From contig NZ_VUKD01000004.1 of NCBI RefSeq assembly GCF_009193155.1, positions 1 to 64,000 on the forward strand: 64,000 nt of DNA. Direction: 5' to 3'. Under the pieces are notes generated by a model. That model did no database searches, was not told where the DNA came from, and was given only the letters and a program-made list of their open reading frames with translations. Shown here piece after piece: positions 60,693 through 64,000 of the stretch. The translations under genes and the position numbers were made by a program. Source of the DNA: Georgenia subflava. GTDB taxonomy: Bacteria; Actinomycetota; Actinomycetes; Actinomycetales; Actinomycetaceae. Positions within the stretch are counted from its first letter, which is position 1; each line of letters starts with the position of its first letter.

Positions 60693-61685
60693 GTGACCCC
60701 CTCCGCCGAGCAGCGCGTCGCCGACCTGGGCGAGGACGAGCTCATCGCCTCCTTCGTGCCGCTGCTTCCGCGCGGGCGGCACACGCTGGTTCCCACCGGG
60801 GACGACGCCGCCGTCGTCGCGGCTCCCGACGGCCGGTTCTGCGTCTCCACCGACGTCCTCGTCCAGGACCACCACTTCCGGCTGGACTGGGGCACCGGCG
60901 CCGACGTGGGGTGGCGCGCCGCGATGCAGAACCTCGCCGACATCGCGGGCATGGGGGCCGAGCCCACCACCGTTGTCATCTCGATGGTCCTCCCGCCGGA
61001 CACGCTCGTGGCGTGGGTGCACGACTTCTGCCGCGGGCTGGCCGAGGCCTGCGAACCGCACGGCGTCGGCGTCGACGGCGGCGACCTCTCGGCCGGGGAG
61101 CAGCTCGTCGTCGCGGTCACCGTCCACGGCGACCTGGCCGGCCGTGATCCGGTGCTCCGCTCGGGCGCCCGGCCCGGGGACGTGCTCGCCCATGCCGGTT
61201 CGCTCGGGCGGGCGGCCGCGGGCCATGCGCTCCTGACCGGCGGGCGGCGCGGCGGCAGCGACGACGGGCTCGTCGCCGACTTCCTGCGTCCGCGGCCACC
61301 CCTCGCCGCGGGTCCCGCGGCCGCCGACGGCGGCGCGACGGCGATGATGGACGTCTCCGACGGCCTGCTGCGCGACGGGGGACGCCTGGCCCGCAGCTCC
61401 GGCGTCGTCCTCGACCTGGACCCGCTCGCGCGCACGGTGCCCGACGTGCTGGACGCGCTCGCCGACGTCGGAGCCCGCCTGGAGACCGACCCCGCGCAGT
61501 GGGTGCTGTCCGGCGGCGAGGACCACGGCATGCTCGCGACCTTCCCGGCCGACGTCGAGCTGCCCGAGGGCTTCCGCCGGCTCGGCGACGTCCGTGCGGC
61601 GGACGAGCACCCCGCCGGGACGGTCCTGCTCGACGGCGGGCCGCCCGCCGTCGCCCGTTCCGGTTGGGACCACTTCCGCAGCTGA
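60693..61685 (+). CDS. thiL: Thiamine-monophosphate kinase
   Basis: 330 aa PurM/HypE-fold kinase that makes thiamine diphosphate, the cofactor of IlvB. VPTGDDAAVVAAPDGRFCV near 31, VGVDGGDLSAGEQLVVAVTV near 125 and MMDVSDGLLRDGGRLA near 219 are diagnostic. GTG 60693 is chosen over GTG 60684 because the -10 box ends 7 nt before it. Convergent with rpmB. Confidence 0.94.
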   Translation: MTPSAEQRVADLGEDELIASFVPLLPRGRHTLVPTGDDAAVVAAPDGRFCVSTDVLVQDHHFRLDWGTGADVGWRAAMQNLADIAGMGAEPTTVVISMVLPPDTLVAWVHDFCRGLAEACEPHGVGVDGGDLSAGEQLVVAVTVHGDLAGRDPVLRSGARPGDVLAHAGSLGRAAAGHALLTGGRRGGSDDGLVADFLRPRPPLAAGPAAADGGATAMMDVSDGLLRDGGRLARSSGVVLDLDPLARTVPDVLDALADVGARLETDPAQWVLSGGEDHGMLATFPADVELPEGFRRLGDVRAADEHPAGTVLLDGGPPAVARSGWDHFRS

Positions 61686-61704
61686 GCTCCAGGCCGGACA
61701 TGCG

Positions 61705-61737
61705 AAAGGCCGCCTCCCCGGTGGGGTGGCGGCCCTT
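61705..61737. terminator. Hairpin between thiL and rpmB
   Basis: A GC-rich stem-loop (61705-61718 with 61723-61737, two mismatches), loop about 4 nt. It lies between two convergent genes, so it can serve both. Confidence 0.6.
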
Positions 61738-61764
61738 GCGGTGCGCGGCGACGCCGCGGGTGCG

Positions 61765-61956
61765 TCAGACGGCGCGGGTGACCTTGTCGGCCTTGAGGCA
61801 CGAGGTGCAGACGTTCACGCGCTTGGGGGCGCCGTTGACGAGGGCACGCACGCGCTGGATGTTCGGGTTCCAACGGCGGCTGGTCCGCACGTGGGAGTGC
61901 GAGACGCTCTTGCCGAAGCTCGGGCGCTTGCCGCAGACGTCGCAGGTGGCAGCCAC
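61765..61956 (-). CDS. rpmB: 50S ribosomal protein L28, zinc-ribbon form
   Basis: 63 aa. CDVCGKRPSFGKSVSHS at the start and CTSCLKADKV near the end give two CxxC pairs, the zinc-binding (C+) L28 type. Binds 23S rRNA. GTG 61956 with AGGAG upstream. The C+ form is often paired with a zinc-free duplicate elsewhere; none is in this window. Confidence 0.96.
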   Translation of the reverse strand: MAATCDVCGKRPSFGKSVSHSHVRTSRRWNPNIQRVRALVNGAPKRVNVCTSCLKADKVTRAV

Positions 61957-62251
61957 GGTCGTTCTCCTGATCTTCTCGCTGACGCACAGCCGGGTCGACG
62001 GTGCGAGGGTTCTGGTGAGCCCGCGAGGACGCAGGCAGGTGCCTGCCCGGGACGGGCAACCTGGAAAGAGTACCCGAGAAAGACCCCGGCCCTCAAACGA
62101 GAGGACTGCCGTCTCCAGTGGCGTCGCCCACAGCGTAGGGGGTCGGGCGCCGGTCCGGACAACCCCGGGCAGCCGGTGGGTGTCGTCGTGCGGCGGGTCC
62201 GCGTGGTGCCGAGAATGGGGTCGCCGCGACAACGACGACCGGAGGCCTCCG

Positions 62252-62620
62252 ATGCCCCAGCTCTCCCTCAGTGCGACAGTCCTCGACGCCCGCGACCCCC
62301 GTGGCCTGGCGCACTTCTACCGCGATCTGCTCGACTGGCCGGTCAGCACCGACGAGGACGGCTGGGTGATGCAGCGGGACCCCGCCGGTGGTGCCGGGCT
62401 GTCGTTCCAGCGGGAGCAGCTGCACGTCGCGCCGACCTGGCCGGCCGAGGACGGACGGGAGCAGATGCAGCTCCACCTCGACATCCACGTCGACGACCTC
62501 GAGACCGCCGTGGCGCGGGCTGTGGCGCTGGGGGCAAGGCTCGCGTCGTTCCAGCCGCAGGAGCACGTGCGGGTCATGCTCGACCCGGAAGGGCACCCGT
62601 TCTGCCTCTTCGTCGAGTGA
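62252..62620 (+). CDS. VOC-family (glyoxalase-like) protein
   Basis: 122 aa single VOC module. ARDPRGLAHFYRDLLDWPV near 14 and VRVMLDPEGHPFCLF near 106 are typical. A possible metal site is formed by His and Glu residues at those points. The substrate is unknown; many are antibiotic-binding or glyoxalase-related. ATG 62252 with GGAGG upstream. A short hairpin follows it. Confidence 0.83.
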   Translation: MPQLSLSATVLDARDPRGLAHFYRDLLDWPVSTDEDGWVMQRDPAGGAGLSFQREQLHVAPTWPAEDGREQMQLHLDIHVDDLETAVARAVALGARLASFQPQEHVRVMLDPEGHPFCLFVE

Positions 62621-62653
62621 GCGACACGGGCTCGTTGTCCGCCGGCGACCCGT

Positions 62654-62671
62654 CCTGACCGTGCGGTCAGG
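62654..62671. terminator. Short bidirectional hairpin
   Basis: cctgacc and ggtcagg (7 bp) around GTGC, between the VOC gene and the convergent Hpt-like gene, covering the latter's stop codon. Confidence 0.55.
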
Positions 62672-63011
62672 CGACCTCGACGGCCTTCGTCAGCGCGCCG
62701 GACGTGGCACGCACGCACGCCGGCAGGTCGCCCAGGACAGCCCGGGCCGGCACGAGGTCTCCGCGGCGCAGCGGTGCGAGTGTGCAACGTAACGTCTCCG
62801 CCAGATCGGTGGCACCGACCATGACGGCGGAGGCGTGCAGGGACAGGGCGGCGACGTACGCCTCGCCGGTGTCGCAGGCGTCGACCGCGCCCGACAGCCG
62901 TCCGACGCGGGACTCGAGGGTGGCCAGGAAGCACACGACGAACCCGCGTGCGTGGTCCTCGCCGACGTCGGCGCGCAGCGCGCTGAGCGCCTCGGGCCGG
63001 AGCCGGCTCAC
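62667..63011 (-). CDS. Hpt-like (histidine phosphotransfer) domain protein
   Basis: 114 aa all-helical. LSLHASAVMVGATDLAETL around His59 resembles the phospho-accepting helix of Hpt proteins (AHxLKGxxxxxG), though Lys after His is Ala. It might carry phosphate from a hybrid kinase elsewhere, or be a non-catalytic relative. The GTG start overlaps the signal-peptidase stop by 4 nt, a puzzling pairing. Confidence 0.6.
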   Translation of the reverse strand: MSRLRPEALSALRADVGEDHARGFVVCFLATLESRVGRLSGAVDACDTGEAYVAALSLHASAVMVGATDLAETLRCTLAPLRRGDLVPARAVLGDLPACVRATSGALTKAVEVA

Positions 63012-63592
63012 GGGTCCGCCCGCTCTGCGGTCGCTCGTTCGACCTCGCGGCGCGCCCGGCCGGCGACCTCCTGGCGGCGGAGGCGGATGCCGGAGACGAC
63101 GAGGTAGGCGGCATAGCCGAACAGGGCGACGGCGCCGGCGGTGATGCCGGCCGACTTCTGGTCGCCGTCCAAGGCGTTCGCGAGGTACCCGGCGTAGGGG
63201 AGGTGGTAGCGGACGTGGCCGCGGACCTGCTCGACGGTGATCTCCCACGGGTCGGCGACGTCGTTCGCGTCGCCCCGGGTGGTGAAGACGTGACCTTCGG
63301 GGCCCTGGGTGATCCCGACGATGCGGTGCGTCACCAGGGTGGGGTCGTCCGGGTACGGCAGGTACGTGATGACGTCGCCCACCCGGAGCTCAGAGGCGTC
63401 CTCGTCGCCCTCCACCAGCTCGAGGACGACCTGGCTGCCGGTGGGGATCGCGGGCTCCATCGAACCGGTCAGGATCGTCACCGGGGCCCAGCCGAGGACC
63501 CGGGGGAGGACGACAATGCCGAGGGCGAGCAGGACGATCGCGGCCAGGACCAGCCCGAGGACTGCCCGGACGACCATGCGGACAACGGTCAT
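63008..63592 (-). CDS. Signal peptidase I, SipW/archaeal type
   Basis: 194 aa. N-terminal transmembrane helix (about 8-30), catalytic Ser44 in TGSMEPAIP, and His89 in THRIVG where bacterial-type enzymes have Lys; this Ser/His pairing marks the S26B (SipW-like) group. A C-terminal transmembrane helix lies near 150-170. SipW enzymes process special exported proteins such as biofilm fibres or pilin-like subunits. The ATG overlaps the upstream gene's stop by 4 nt (ATGA), so it is coupled to the partial gene before it. Confidence 0.88.
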   Translation of the reverse strand: MTVVRMVVRAVLGLVLAAIVLLALGIVVLPRVLGWAPVTILTGSMEPAIPTGSQVVLELVEGDEDASELRVGDVITYLPYPDDPTLVTHRIVGITQGPEGHVFTTRGDANDVADPWEITVEQVRGHVRYHLPYAGYLANALDGDQKSAGITAGAVALFGYAAYLVVSGIRLRRQEVAGRARREVERATAERADP

Positions 63593-64000
63593 GACGTGGC
63601 TCCCGCGGTGCCGGTCGGCTCGTCGCGCGTGCGGTCGCCGCCGTCGAGGCGTACTACGTCCACCCGTACGAGCTCGTCGGTGCCGGTGAGATGGATGCGC
63701 ACGGTCAGGCGGTCGCCTGCCGGGACCGCGACGGCGAGGCGGGTGGTGCGGTTGGTGGCGGGGAGCAGGTCGGTCAGGGGCGCGGCCGCACCGGTCTCGT
63801 CGAGCCCGAGGACCTGCCAGGTGGCAGCGTCGTCCACATCGGCGCGGTCCCACGCGATCTCGACGACGCCGTCCGGGAGGAGGGTCGCGGTCGCTCCGGC
63901 ATCGGCGGAGCGCTCGTGGGTGGACTGCTCGTCGACGGGTGGCTCGTCGGCGGGCGGCTGGTTGGAGGCCTGCTCGTCGATGGATCCGCCGCTACCGGGC
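63589..64000 (-). CDS. Unknown protein, 5' end outside window (partial)
   Basis: An open frame without stop runs from the right edge (about 136 residues visible). The visible part begins with a Glu/Asp/Pro/Ser-rich stretch (EPPVDEQSTHERSAD) and ends in a beta-rich segment (TLLPDGVVEIAWDRADV, RLTVRIHLTGTDELV). No family was recognised. Coupling to a SipW-type peptidase suggests an exported product, but the N-terminus is not in view. Confidence 0.6.
   Translation of the reverse strand, partial: PGSGGSIDEQASNQPPADEPPVDEQSTHERSADAGATATLLPDGVVEIAWDRADVDDAATWQVLGLDETGAAAPLTDLLPATNRTTRLAVAVPAGDRLTVRIHLTGTDELVRVDVVRLDGGDRTRDEPTGTAGATS

Overview
This window looks like chromosomal DNA from a very high-GC actinobacterium, probably of the Micrococcales (Cellulomonas/Georgenia-like). 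The assignment rests on GC-saturated third codon positions, GTG starts, leaderless transcripts, mycothiol-type DinB enzymes, a DUF3516 helicase and an actinobacterial leuCD-murA-plsC-gpsA-ddl-thiL-rpmB order. Genus is inferred, not shown.

Layout. 1-293: the 3' tail of 23S rRNA, 5S rRNA and the rrn terminator. 567-11966: a branched-chain amino acid block with ilvD, ilvBNC, leuB, ilvE and cimA (citramalate synthase), interrupted only by a pterin dehydratase/VOC fusion. The ilvB and cimA messages each start with a tiny leader peptide rich in branched-chain codons, followed by an intrinsic terminator. leuC, leuD and the divergent IclR-type regulator lie at 38972-41919, with a 21-bp palindrome between them. 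Together these genes can make valine, leucine and, through citramalate, isoleucine. leuA is not in the window.

12193-25379: housekeeping and repair genes, including a lipoate-ligase-like protein with swapped domains, YggS, an endonuclease/exonuclease/phosphatase protein, an HhH-GPD protein, a pentapeptide protein, YbaK and a large helicase, then two APC permeases, a membrane acyltransferase and a putative 3-methyladenine glycosylase. 25432-31955: a tightly coupled five-gene minus-strand operon: an AhpD-like double-domain protein, an iron-chelate-type ABC importer and an FAD/NAD(P)-binding enzyme. It is the best candidate for a poorly described system. 32776-38715: a FAH hydrolase, a PatB-like lyase, gltX, two small proteins and three tRNAs (Gln, Glu, Glu). 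42314-50624: murA, a DinB protein, an ABC exporter with its own two-component system, plsC-type acyltransferase, gpsA and dodecin. 50795-57144: two lipoproteins, a transsulfuration enzyme, and an ABC exporter with a TetR regulator. 57258-64000: ddl, alkaline phosphatase, a DUF3515 lipoprotein, thiL, rpmB, a VOC protein, an Hpt-like protein, a SipW-type signal peptidase and a partial exported(?) protein.

General features. Many monocistronic genes have a TANNNT -10 box exactly 6-7 nt before the start codon, so their mRNAs should be leaderless; this was used to choose several starts. Operon-internal genes overlap by 4 nt (ATGA/GTGA). Many intergenic gaps hold their own short tandem repeat, different at each locus, and similar repeats extend in frame into some protein N-termini. 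No prophage, insertion sequence or CRISPR array was seen.
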